From positions 2,542,854-2,606,853 of the forward strand of contig NZ_CP132480.1 of assembly GCF_030770395.1 (NCBI RefSeq): a stretch of DNA of 64,000 nt. The letters are read 5' to 3'. The position numbers and the translations under genes were made by a program. This DNA comes from Telluria beijingensis. Lineage in GTDB: Bacteria; Pseudomonadota; Gammaproteobacteria; Burkholderiales; Burkholderiaceae_D. Under the pieces are notes generated by a model. That model searched no databases, was not told where the DNA came from, and worked only from the letters and a program-made list of their open reading frames with translations. Shown piece by piece: positions 44,180-52,069 of this stretch (position 1 is its first letter; every line of letters starts with the position of its first letter).

Positions 44180-44558
44180 GTCGATTTCCTTTCGCCTTGG
44201 GGGCGCTCTAGTTGTTGGCAAGGTACACCGGACCGGTTCTTCTCTCTCTCACAAGGCCGTGGCGGCGCACGGGAACCCGGTCGGACCATGGCATCCTAGC
44301 ATGCAATTTTCCCAATATTTTCAGTTATGCAAAGCAAGATTGCGGCTGGTGTCACAAATATTGTGGTCTAACTGCTGTGCCTCATAGGGAGAGTCCGTCT
44401 TCCAGGCAAGTCCCTGTAAGGCGCCTCCTACAGCAACACAAGAAAATCAACTACGTAAAAACGGCAAAAACTTTACTGTTTGCATCGGAATCGCGGGCCG
44501 AATACGCCTGTTTACCGCCCTCTCGGCCAGGCCGGGCGAAGGCCCGGCCCCTGCCGCA
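44180..44558. other. Intergenic region with a GC hairpin
   Basis: It separates two minus-strand genes. At 44530-44549 a perfect 8-bp stem GGCCGGGC-GAAG-GCCCGGCC lies 10 bases after the DUF2863-type gene; it lacks a U-run, so it is a weak terminator candidate. The middle (44300-44500) is AT-rich and would hold the promoter and a long leader of the glycosyltransferase gene. No coding frame is convincing. Confidence 0.45.
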
Positions 44559-45761
44559 TCAAGCCGGGTGATAAGGTTCGGCGCCCTCGGCATGGCCGTC
44601 GGCGCTGAAGCCGGTCGCTACCGACACGCCTTCAAGGCCCAGCGACAATAGTGCGTCGCACAATTCGTCGACCTCGGCGGCCAGGTCGGCGGCCAGGTCG
44701 ACCGGCTTCTCGACGCTCCCCCACGGCAGGCCGCCGTCAAGCGCATACAGGTTGGCGCGCAGCACGACGTGCTCGCCCATGTCGAGCGGCGCCACCGCGG
44801 CGTGCACCGCGTCGGGGTCGAGGTCTTTCGCCTCCAGCAGGCGCCTGGCCTCGGCCAGCACGCCGAGCGTCGCCAGCTCGGCCACGCCCTGCTCCTTGGC
44901 ACCGTAGAACAGGTCCTGGTACAGGAAGTTGAGTTCCAGGCGGTCCGGGTCGCGCGCCAGCAGGCGCGCCACCAGCGGCGCCACGGCCTCGGTCCAGCCG
45001 CGGTAACGCTCCAGGCGTGCGGCGAACCACGCATCGCTGCCCGCTTCGTCCTTCGGGATGCGGTAGAACGGATCGTCGGCGCGCTTGAGCGAGAAGCCGA
45101 GCAGGAAGCGCAGTTCGAGCGCGGTCTCGTCGGGCGCCACGGGTTCGCCGGTCCAGCCGCGCATGCTGGCCTCGATGGTCGGCGCCGGCTGCAATTTCTT
45201 TTCCAGCAGCGAGGCGGCGGCTTCGCGCAGCATCTGGTGCAGCGTGCCGAAGGGCACGTGGTCGATCTCGGCCAGGTCGTAGGCATGCTGCAGCAGCACC
45301 ACCCGTGCGCCCTTGCCGTCCAGGCCATGGGCCTGGAAACTGGCGACCAGCTGTTCGAACGCGGCTTCGTCCTGGAAGGTCTCGAGGGCATCCAGGCCGC
45401 CGCGGCTGCGCACGAACAGCGGCACCAGGAAGGCGTCGATCTCGTACTCCGGGCCTTCCTCGCGGCGCAGCAGCAGGGTCGCCGCTTCTTCCTCGATCCG
45501 CGCGCGCAGCAGGCGGCAGGCCAGTGGATCGGTGTAGCGCGCCAGTTCGATGGCCTCGTACAGCACCTCGTCGTGCTTCTTGCGGATCGCCTTGCGCACC
45601 AGGCTGGCCAGGGCTTCTTCCTGTTCACCGCCGGGGCCTGCGTCGTCCTCGCGTTCGGCGATTTCGAGGGCCATATCGGCCATCAACCGGGCCTGGCGCT
45701 CGGTATCGGGTTCGCGCGTATTGTTCGAGGTGCGGGGGGCGGGACGCTTGTTCTTCGGCAT
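44559..45761 (-). CDS. DUF2863-family-like protein, 400 residues
   Basis: Starts MPKNKRPAPRTSNNTREPD, a basic disordered N-terminus, followed by an all-helical and mixed domain (55-395) with YEIDAFLVPLFVRSRGGL and DDPFYRIPKDE. Length and these blocks fit the betaproteobacterial DUF2863 family, from memory; no function is known. Cytoplasmic. Divergent from the purine permease gene, with 131 bases between. A start at 45803 is open but has no ribosome site. Confidence 0.6.
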   Translation of the reverse strand: MPKNKRPAPRTSNNTREPDTERQARLMADMALEIAEREDDAGPGGEQEEALASLVRKAIRKKHDEVLYEAIELARYTDPLACRLLRARIEEEAATLLLRREEGPEYEIDAFLVPLFVRSRGGLDALETFQDEAAFEQLVASFQAHGLDGKGARVVLLQHAYDLAEIDHVPFGTLHQMLREAAASLLEKKLQPAPTIEASMRGWTGEPVAPDETALELRFLLGFSLKRADDPFYRIPKDEAGSDAWFAARLERYRGWTEAVAPLVARLLARDPDRLELNFLYQDLFYGAKEQGVAELATLGVLAEARRLLEAKDLDPDAVHAAVAPLDMGEHVVLRANLYALDGGLPWGSVEKPVDLAADLAAEVDELCDALLSLGLEGVSVATGFSADGHAEGAEPYHPA

Positions 45762-45892
45762 GGTGTCGATAGATGATGGAGGTTCGAGCCGGCATGGTAA
45801 CACCGCGGCGTGCGCCGGCGTAGTGCGACGGCCTGCAGGCGGCGTGGCGCGATGTTATGCTTCGGGCAAAAAACACCCTGCGAAAGCCCCCG

Positions 45893-47194
45893 ATGCTCGA
45901 CAAACTCTTCAAACTCAGCGAGAACAACACCACCATCCGCACCGAGATGATGGCCGGGCTGACCACCTTCCTGACGATGGTGTACATTATCTTCGTCAAT
46001 CCCTCGATCCTGGGCGATGCCGGCATGCCGAAGGAATCGGTATTCGCCGCCACCTGCCTGGTGGCCGCCGGCGGCACCGCCATCATGGGCCTGTACGCCA
46101 ACTACCCGATCGCGATGGCGCCCGGCATGGGCCTGAACGCCTATTTCGCCTACGCCGTCGTGCTCGGCATGGGCATCCCGTGGCAGGCGGCGCTGGGCGC
46201 CGTGTTCATCTCGGGCTGCCTGTTCATCCTGGTCACCCTGGTCGGCCTGCGCGCCATGATCGTGGACGGCATCCCGCGTTCGATGCGGGTCGCCATCACG
46301 GTGGGCCTGGGCATGTTCCTGGCCCTGATCGCCCTCAAGAATGCCGGCATCGTGGTCGCCAGCGAAGCCACCCTGGTCAAGGCCGGCGACCTGCACGCGC
46401 CCGCCGCGATCATGGCCGTCGTCGGCTTCTTCGCCATCGTGGCGCTGGACCGGCTGCGGGTGCGCGGCGCAATCCTGATCGGCATCGTGCTGGTGACAGT
46501 GCTCAGCTTCTTCTTCGGCGGGAATACCTACCAGGGGCTGTTCTCGCTGCCGCCGTCGATCGAACCGACCCTGTTCCAGCTCGACATCCCGGGCGCGCTG
46601 GCGGCCGGCATCCTGAACGTGGTGCTGGTGTTCTTTTTGGTCGAACTGTTCGACGCCACCGGCACCCTGATGGGCGTGGCGCGCCGCGCCGGCCTGCTGG
46701 TCGAGGGCAGGCCCGACCCCGGCGACCGGATGGGCAAGGCCCTGCTGGCCGACAGCGGCGCGATCGTGGCCGGCAGCGTGCTGGGCACTTCCAGCACCAC
46801 TGCCTACTTGGAGAGCGCATCCGGCGTCCAGGCCGGCGGGCGTACCGGTCTGACCGCGCTGACGGTGGCGGCGCTGTTCCTGGCCTGCCTGTTCATCGCG
46901 CCGCTGGCGGCCGTGGTGCCGCCCTACGCCACCGCGCCGGCGCTGCTGTTCGTGGCCTGCCTGATGCTGTCCGACCTGGGCGACGTCGAGTGGGGCGACA
47001 GCACCGAAAGCATTCCGGCCGCCGTTACCGCGCTGGGCATGCCGTTCACCTATTCGATTGCCGAGGGCATTGCCTTCGGCTTCATCAGCTACGCGGTGCT
47101 CAAGCTGCTGACCGGGCGCGCGCGCGAGGTCAGGCCGGTGGTATGGGTGATCGCCGCCCTGTTCGCTTTCAAGATCGTTTACGTGGGCGCTTGA
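45893..47194 (+). CDS. NCS2 (AzgA-type) purine permease
   Basis: 433 residues, 12-14 membrane helices. MVYIIFVNPSILGDAGM, APGMGLNAYFAY, FFLVELFDATGTL and STTAYLESASGVQAGGRTGLTA are the conserved blocks of the AzgA/GhxP/AdeQ branch of the nucleobase-cation symporters, which import hypoxanthine, guanine or adenine with protons. The exact base cannot be read from the sequence. The frame opens 12 codons earlier (45857), but the family starts at MLDKLFKL. Confidence 0.93.
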   Translation: MLDKLFKLSENNTTIRTEMMAGLTTFLTMVYIIFVNPSILGDAGMPKESVFAATCLVAAGGTAIMGLYANYPIAMAPGMGLNAYFAYAVVLGMGIPWQAALGAVFISGCLFILVTLVGLRAMIVDGIPRSMRVAITVGLGMFLALIALKNAGIVVASEATLVKAGDLHAPAAIMAVVGFFAIVALDRLRVRGAILIGIVLVTVLSFFFGGNTYQGLFSLPPSIEPTLFQLDIPGALAAGILNVVLVFFLVELFDATGTLMGVARRAGLLVEGRPDPGDRMGKALLADSGAIVAGSVLGTSSTTAYLESASGVQAGGRTGLTALTVAALFLACLFIAPLAAVVPPYATAPALLFVACLMLSDLGDVEWGDSTESIPAAVTALGMPFTYSIAEGIAFGFISYAVLKLLTGRAREVRPVVWVIAALFAFKIVYVGA

Positions 47195-47270
47195 GGCATC
47201 GTCGTGCCCGAATGCATGGCATCGCGCTGTCTTTGCGTTACAATGTCGGGCAAACCCAGCCTTACCACAG

Positions 47271-48074
47271 ATGCTGATGAAACCTTATTCGATCCTGGTG
47301 CTGGCCCTGGCCGGCATTCCGGGTGTGGCGCTTGCCGCTCCCGACCTTCCTCAAATCGGCAACGTCCATGCGCCACTGGCGGTCGCGATGCCGGAGATCC
47401 CCGATGGCGGCTGGTTCACGTCCGCCGAACTGGGCGCGATCACGACCTCGGGCAATACCAACGGCACCTCGGTCACCGGCAAGATCGACGCCCGCCACGA
47501 GACGGCGCGCTGGAGCCATGAGTTCATCGCCAGCGGCTACTTCAAGGAAGACGAGTACGAGGACGAATACGGCGAGCGCCAGAAGAGCCGTTCGGCCCAG
47601 CGCTGGGCCACCTCGGCCAAGGCCTCGCTCAAGCTGCTGGGCGACGGCCGCCGCGCCTTCGTGCTGGCCACCCATACCAACGACCGCTTCGGCGCCTACC
47701 GCCAGTATTCGACGATCGGCATCGGTTACGGCTCGCGCTGGTACACGGCGCCCGACAAGACGCTGGACATCGAGATCGGTCCGGGCTACTCCGTCGGCGA
47801 GCGCGACAACGAGGAAGAAGAAAAAGGCATGACGGTGCGTAGCGCGGCCCAGTTCCGCTGGCAGGTCAGCCCGTCCGCCTTCTTCGCCCAGACCGTCAGC
47901 GTCGAGAAAGGCACCGGCAACACCCACTCGGTGGCCGAGACCTCGCTCAGCACCAAGATCAACGGCAGCATGCAGATGAAGGCCGGCTTCAGCGTGCGCA
48001 ACGACAGCAACGTCCCCGAAGACAAGAAGAACACCGATACCCAGACCTCGCTGACGATGGTCTATTCGTTCTGA
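47271..48074 (+). CDS. DUF481 outer-membrane protein
   Basis: 267 residues. A signal peptide (MLMKPYSILVLALAGIPGVALA) is followed by alternating beta strands rich in aromatic residues and ending in SLTMVYSF, the terminal Phe of an outer-membrane barrel. TSGNTNGTSVTGKID near residue 60 is the DUF481 signature (salt-stress-inducible YdiY-like). Function unknown. An ATG at 47277 is an alternative start. Its last 13 bases overlap the convergent GNAT gene. Confidence 0.88.
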   Translation: MLMKPYSILVLALAGIPGVALAAPDLPQIGNVHAPLAVAMPEIPDGGWFTSAELGAITTSGNTNGTSVTGKIDARHETARWSHEFIASGYFKEDEYEDEYGERQKSRSAQRWATSAKASLKLLGDGRRAFVLATHTNDRFGAYRQYSTIGIGYGSRWYTAPDKTLDIEIGPGYSVGERDNEEEEKGMTVRSAAQFRWQVSPSAFFAQTVSVEKGTGNTHSVAETSLSTKINGSMQMKAGFSVRNDSNVPEDKKNTDTQTSLTMVYSF

Positions 48075-48550
48075 GCGGCCGCGCGCCGCCAGCATAGTTC
48101 GAGCGTGGGGCCGTCGTCGCGCAACAGCGTGAACGCCAGCCCCTCGTACAGCCTGCGCGCCGCGACGTTGTCGCTGCGCACCCGCAGCGCGATCCATTCA
48201 TGCTCTACCTGCAGCGCCGCCAGCACGGCGCGCGCGATGCCCCGGCGCCTTGCCGCCGTCGCCACCGACAGGTCGACCACGCGCAATCCGCCGCCGGCGC
48301 GGTCCAGCGCCACGCGTCCCACCGGGCGCCTCGCCTCCAGTAGCAACCAGTCTTCCAGCGCCGGATAACGGCGCGCGTAATCGTCGACCTGCATCTGGCG
48401 CTGGTGACACGCGATCCCTTCGATGACCCCGCGCGGCACCGGCAGCGCGGCCAGATCCGGCCGCGTCTCCAGGTACAGCGTCGCGAGGAAGGCCTCGTCG
48501 GCAGGCCCGGGCGCGCGTGCCTCCAGGCCGCCGAGGCAGCGCGCGCTCAC
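48062..48550 (-). CDS. GNAT-family N-acetyltransferase
   Basis: 162 residues. The acetyl-CoA pyrophosphate loop is ATAARRRGIARAVL (R-x-x-G-x-A), followed by LRVRSDNVAARRLYEGLAF, the standard GNAT C-terminal helix-strand. The GTG start at 48550 overlaps the stop of the MFS gene (GTGA), so the open frame upstream of it is a shadow. The substrate is unknown. It is the third gene of trx-MFS-GNAT and overlaps convergent DUF481 by 13 bases. Confidence 0.85.
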   Translation of the reverse strand: MSARCLGGLEARAPGPADEAFLATLYLETRPDLAALPVPRGVIEGIACHQRQMQVDDYARRYPALEDWLLLEARRPVGRVALDRAGGGLRVVDLSVATAARRRGIARAVLAALQVEHEWIALRVRSDNVAARRLYEGLAFTLLRDDGPTLELCWRRAAAQNE

Positions 48551-49854
48551 CTGGCCACGGGCGCCGGCACGAGGTCCTTGACCAGCACCAGGGCCGCCAG
48601 GCTGATCAACGCCGCCGCGCTCAGGTAGTAGCCAACGAACTCGAGCCCGTAGTTGGTGCCCAGCCAGAGCGCGATATACGGCGCCACCGAGGCGCCCAGG
48701 ATGCTGGCGAAATTGAAGGTCAGCGACGACCCCGTATAGCGCACCTCGGCCGGGAACAGCTCGGCCAGCAGGGTGCCGAGCGGTCCGTAGGTGAAGCCGA
48801 CCAGGCACATGCCGAGCACCATGAACAGCGTCACCGCCATCCAGCCGCCCGAGCCGAACAGCGGCCCGTACAGCAGCCCGAACACGGCGATGGCAGCGCT
48901 GACCAGCATCATGGCGCTGCGCCGCCCGCGGCTGTCGGCCAGCAGCGCCGACGGCGGGATCGTGAGCGCGAAGAACACCACCGCGACCAGTTGCAGCACC
49001 AGGAATTGCTGGCGCGTATAGCCCAGCCGGGCGGTGCCCCAGCTCAGGGCGAACACCGTCATCAGGTAGAAGATGACGAAGGTCGACAGCGCGACCAGGG
49101 TGCCCAGCACCAGCGCCCGGCGGTGATCGCGCAGCACCGTCACCACCGGCACTTTCACGCGCGCCTTGTTGTCGAGCACCTTCTGGAAATCGGGCGTCTC
49201 GGTGATCTTCAGGCGGATGTAGAGGCCCACCGCCACCAGCACGGCGCTGGCCAGGAAGGGAATGCGCCAGCCCCAGGCGAAGAAGGCATCATCGCCCATC
49301 AACTCACCCAGCAGCAGGAATACGCCGCCCGACAGGAAGAAGCCGATCGGCGCCCCCAGTTGCGGGAACATACCGTACCAGGCGCGCTTGCCGGGCGGCG
49401 CGTTCTCGGTCGCCAGCAGCACCGCCCCGCCCCATTCGCCGCCCAGGCCCAGGCCCTGGCCGAAGCGGCACAGCGCCAGCAGCAGCGGCGCCGCGACGCC
49501 GATCTGGGCATAGGTCGGCAGCATGCCGATCAGGATCGTCGAGATCCCCATCGTGAGCAGGGCTGCGACCAGGGTCGCCTTGCGCCCGATGCGGTCGCCG
49601 AAGTGGCCGAACAGCGCCGAGCCGACCGGGCGCGCGAAAAAGGCGATGGCGAAGGTCGCCAGCGACTGCAGCATGGCCGCGCCGGGATCGGCGGCCGGGA
49701 AGAACAGGCGCGGGAACACCAGCACCGCGGCGGTGGCGTAAATGTAGAAATCGTAGAACTCGATCGTGGTGCCGATCAGGCTTGCGAACAGGACGGTGCG
49801 GGGCTTGTTGGCGGATGCCGGCGCGGCCGGGTCGACGAATACCGCGTCGCTCAT
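48547..49854 (-). CDS. MFS transporter, metabolite:H+ symporter (MHS) type
   Basis: 435 residues, 12 helices. GTTIEFYDFYIYATAAVLVFP at the N-terminus, GHFGDRIGRKATL between helices 2 and 3, and GQGLGLGGEWGGAVLL in helix 4 are typical of the MHS group (ShiA/ProP-like), which imports organic acids or osmolytes with protons. The start at 49854 overlaps the thioredoxin stop (ATGA); the stop overlaps the GNAT start (GTGA). Confidence 0.92.
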   Translation of the reverse strand: MSDAVFVDPAAPASANKPRTVLFASLIGTTIEFYDFYIYATAAVLVFPRLFFPAADPGAAMLQSLATFAIAFFARPVGSALFGHFGDRIGRKATLVAALLTMGISTILIGMLPTYAQIGVAAPLLLALCRFGQGLGLGGEWGGAVLLATENAPPGKRAWYGMFPQLGAPIGFFLSGGVFLLLGELMGDDAFFAWGWRIPFLASAVLVAVGLYIRLKITETPDFQKVLDNKARVKVPVVTVLRDHRRALVLGTLVALSTFVIFYLMTVFALSWGTARLGYTRQQFLVLQLVAVVFFALTIPPSALLADSRGRRSAMMLVSAAIAVFGLLYGPLFGSGGWMAVTLFMVLGMCLVGFTYGPLGTLLAELFPAEVRYTGSSLTFNFASILGASVAPYIALWLGTNYGLEFVGYYLSAAALISLAALVLVKDLVPAPVAR

Positions 49855-50171
49855 GCACCCGCCTGGGCCAGCGCCTGGCGCACCGCATCGGCGTCGACCG
49901 GCCGCACCACGCGCGCCACCTCTTGCCCGTCCTTCAGCACCACCACGGTCGGCCACAGCTTGATGCGAAACGAGCGCCCCAGCGGCCGGCCGGGGCCGTC
50001 CTCGACCTTGATGTGCCGGGCGGCGGGATGGTCGGCCAGGGCCTGCTCGATCAGCGGCTCGGCGGCGCGGCAGTAGCCGCACCAATTGGCGCCGAAGTCG
50101 AGGGCGACCAGGCCAGGCGTGGCGTCGATGACGCTGCGTTCGGGTTGTGCGCTTGCATAAGGTGCGGGCAT
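49851..50171 (-). CDS. Thioredoxin-fold protein
   Basis: 106 residues, the size of a single thioredoxin domain. The active site is WCGYC (Cys31, Cys34), and the cis-proline is in LWPTVVV. WCGYC instead of WCGPC suggests a shifted redox potential. No signal peptide, so cytosolic. It is the first gene of trx-MFS-GNAT, and a palindrome lies 10-30 bases upstream. Confidence 0.9.
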   Translation of the reverse strand: MPAPYASAQPERSVIDATPGLVALDFGANWCGYCRAAEPLIEQALADHPAARHIKVEDGPGRPLGRSFRIKLWPTVVVLKDGQEVARVVRPVDADAVRQALAQAGA

Positions 50172-50180
50172 GGGGTCTCC

Positions 50181-50201
50181 GTATTCTTGCTATTCGAATA
50201 C
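50181..50201. promoter_or_regulatory. Palindromic operator candidate upstream of the thioredoxin gene
   Basis: GTATTC and GAATAC flank 9 bases, and TATTCGAATA (50191-50200) is a perfect 10-bp palindrome inside. The arrangement recalls ArsR- or MarR-type operators and lies just ahead of the trx-MFS-GNAT operon and 140 bases ahead of the divergent DUF3606 gene. Confidence 0.4.
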
Positions 50202-50342
50202 TGCAAGCGTACCTCAAATCCGGCCGCCTGGCATGTCCCATCGCGGTCCTTGGCCGCCGATCGCGCGCCAGCGTGTGGCAGCTAACGGAAACCGCCGCCC
50301 GAGGCTGTCACCCTGTGCGCATCGCCTAACAAGGAGCCCATC

Positions 50343-50519
50343 ATGTCGGATGACCTGAACAAGCGCGGTGAGCAGGACCGTTCCCGCATCAATATCCATG
50401 AAGAGCACGAGGTGCGCTACTGGACCGAGGCCCTCGGTGTGACCCGCGAAGAGCTGCAGCGCGCCGTCGAGCAGGTTGGCGTCAGCGCCAGCGCGGTGCG
50501 CGAGCACCTCGGTCGCTGA
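50343..50519 (+). CDS. DUF3606-like small protein, 58 residues
   Basis: ATG at 50343, with AAGGAG seven bases upstream. Reads MSDDLNKRGEQDRSRINIHE, then EVRYWTEALGVTREELQRAV and a C-terminal VSASAVREHLGR. The RINIxExxEVxYWTxxLGV core is the DUF3606 pattern: a short, highly charged, helical protein often found among stress genes. Followed by a terminator-like hairpin and the SDR gene. Confidence 0.8.
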   Translation: MSDDLNKRGEQDRSRINIHEEHEVRYWTEALGVTREELQRAVEQVGVSASAVREHLGR

Positions 50520-50564
50520 GGCTCGCGCTTCGCGACGCCGACTCATCACGAGTCGCGTCCAGCA

Positions 50565-50587
50565 CGCGGACCGCCCGGTCCGCGTTT
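50565..50587 (+). terminator. Intrinsic terminator after the DUF3606 gene
   Basis: A perfect 8-bp stem CGCGGACC-GCCC-GGTCCGCG is followed by TTTCATTT, so a modest U-tract is present. It ends 30 bases before the SDR start codon, which suggests that the SDR gene has read-through or its own promoter. Confidence 0.5.
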
Positions 50588-50617
50588 CATTTGTACGTCC
50601 CAGACAAGGAGTTATCG

Positions 50618-51457
50618 ATGGAAATTCCGAAGCAACAGCAGCAACCGCCCGGCCATGAAGCGCTGCTCACGCCGCAAGCCGACCATGGCGAAACCAGCTA
50701 CAAGGGCTCCGGCCGCCTGCAGGACAAAGCCACCGTGATCACCGGCGGCGACAGCGGCATCGGCCGCGCGGTCGCCCTTGCCTTCGCGCGCGAAGGCGCC
50801 GACGTCCTGATCTCCTACCTTAACGAACACGAGGACGCGAAGGAAACCGCGCGCCTGGTTGAGGGAGCCGGCCGTCGCGCAGTCCTGGTGCCGGGCGATA
50901 TCGCCGACGCCGCCCACTGCCGCGCCATCGTCGACAAGGCGGTCGCGGAATTCGGCCGCATCGACGTGCTCGTGAACAATGCCGCCTTCCAGATGTCGCA
51001 CGACTCGCTCGACGAGATCCCGGACGACGAGTGGGACTACACCTTCAAGGTCAATATCACCGCCATGTTCCACATCTGCAAGGCGGCGGTGAAGCATATG
51101 GCCCCGGGCTCGTCGATCATCAACACGACGTCAATCAACTCGGACAATCCGAAGCCGACCCTGCTGGCCTACGCCACCACCAAGGGGGCGATCGCCAACT
51201 TCAGCGCCGGCCTGGCCCAGCTGCTGGCCGAAAAAGGCATCCGCGTGAACTCGGTGGCGCCAGGGCCGATCTGGACGCCCCTGATTCCGTCGACCATGCC
51301 GCCGGAAGAAGTCGAGAACTTCGGCAGCCAGGTGCCAATGAAGCGCGCCGGCCAGCCGAAAGAGGTGGCACCGGCATTCGTGATGCTGGCGTCTGACGAG
51401 GCCAGCTATATCTCGGGCGCGCGCATCGCGGTGACGGGCGGCACGCCGATCCTGTAG
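50618..51457 (+). CDS. SDR-family oxidoreductase (general-stress type)
   Basis: 279 residues. NAD(P)-binding TGGDSGIG, NNAA motif (LVNNAAFQ), catalytic Ser in NTTSINS and Tyr-x-x-x-Lys in YATTK. The extended N-terminus with PGHEALLTPQADHGETSYKGSGRL is typical of the YhdF/YghA-like stress-induced SDRs. AAGGAG lies six bases upstream of the ATG. Substrate unknown. The next gene starts on the base after its stop codon. Confidence 0.92.
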   Translation: MEIPKQQQQPPGHEALLTPQADHGETSYKGSGRLQDKATVITGGDSGIGRAVALAFAREGADVLISYLNEHEDAKETARLVEGAGRRAVLVPGDIADAAHCRAIVDKAVAEFGRIDVLVNNAAFQMSHDSLDEIPDDEWDYTFKVNITAMFHICKAAVKHMAPGSSIINTTSINSDNPKPTLLAYATTKGAIANFSAGLAQLLAEKGIRVNSVAPGPIWTPLIPSTMPPEEVENFGSQVPMKRAGQPKEVAPAFVMLASDEASYISGARIAVTGGTPIL

Positions 51458-52069
51458 ATGGGCGTCCTGCTCAGAACCCTGTTCGTGGCCGTCATCCTGG
51501 TGCTGGGATACGGCCTGCTCGAGCCCTATATCGAGCGGGCCCTGTACAGCATGCGCCTGGCGGCCATGCCCAAGCCGCAGGCGCTGCCGGTGCCGGTCGA
51601 GGGCGTGCGCCAACGCGCGCTGCGCGACACCTGGGGCGGCGCGCGCAGCGAAGGCCGCAAGCACGAGGGCATTGACATCTTCGCCAAGCGGGGCACGGCG
51701 GTGCGCTCGAGCACCGAAGGCATCGTGTCGCGGGTTGGCACCAACCGCCTGGGCGGCCTGGTGGTCTGGGTGCTCGGACCCGGCGGCCAGCGTCACTATT
51801 ATGCCCACCTGGACAGCTATTCCGACGTCGAAGCTGGCATGCGCATCGAGGCCGGGCGGGTGCTGGGCTATGTCGGCAATACCGGCAATGCCAAGGGGAC
51901 GCCGCCGCACCTGCATTACGGGATCTACGACACCGAGGGCGCCATCAATCCCTATCCGCTGCTGAAGGCCGATCCGGACCTGCGGGCGCCGGCTACAGCT
52001 CCGACGGCAGTGGCAGCGGAACCGGATCGCCCGACGGGGTCGGGACGCCCGTCGGCGGCGGCGCGATAG
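51458..52069 (+). CDS. M23-family metallopeptidase (LytM-like), membrane-anchored
   Basis: 203 residues. An N-terminal membrane helix (3-22), then the zinc motif HEGIDI (His69, Asp73), His117 (YYAHLD) and HLH (151-153), all active-site residues of M23. It cleaves peptidoglycan cross-bridges in the periplasm. The ATG directly follows the SDR stop, so it is translationally coupled. Its last 77 bases, a Pro/Ala/Arg-rich tail, overlap the 3' end of the convergent PBP1A gene. Confidence 0.9.
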   Translation: MGVLLRTLFVAVILVLGYGLLEPYIERALYSMRLAAMPKPQALPVPVEGVRQRALRDTWGGARSEGRKHEGIDIFAKRGTAVRSSTEGIVSRVGTNRLGGLVVWVLGPGGQRHYYAHLDSYSDVEAGMRIEAGRVLGYVGNTGNAKGTPPHLHYGIYDTEGAINPYPLLKADPDLRAPATAPTAVAAEPDRPTGSGRPSAAAR

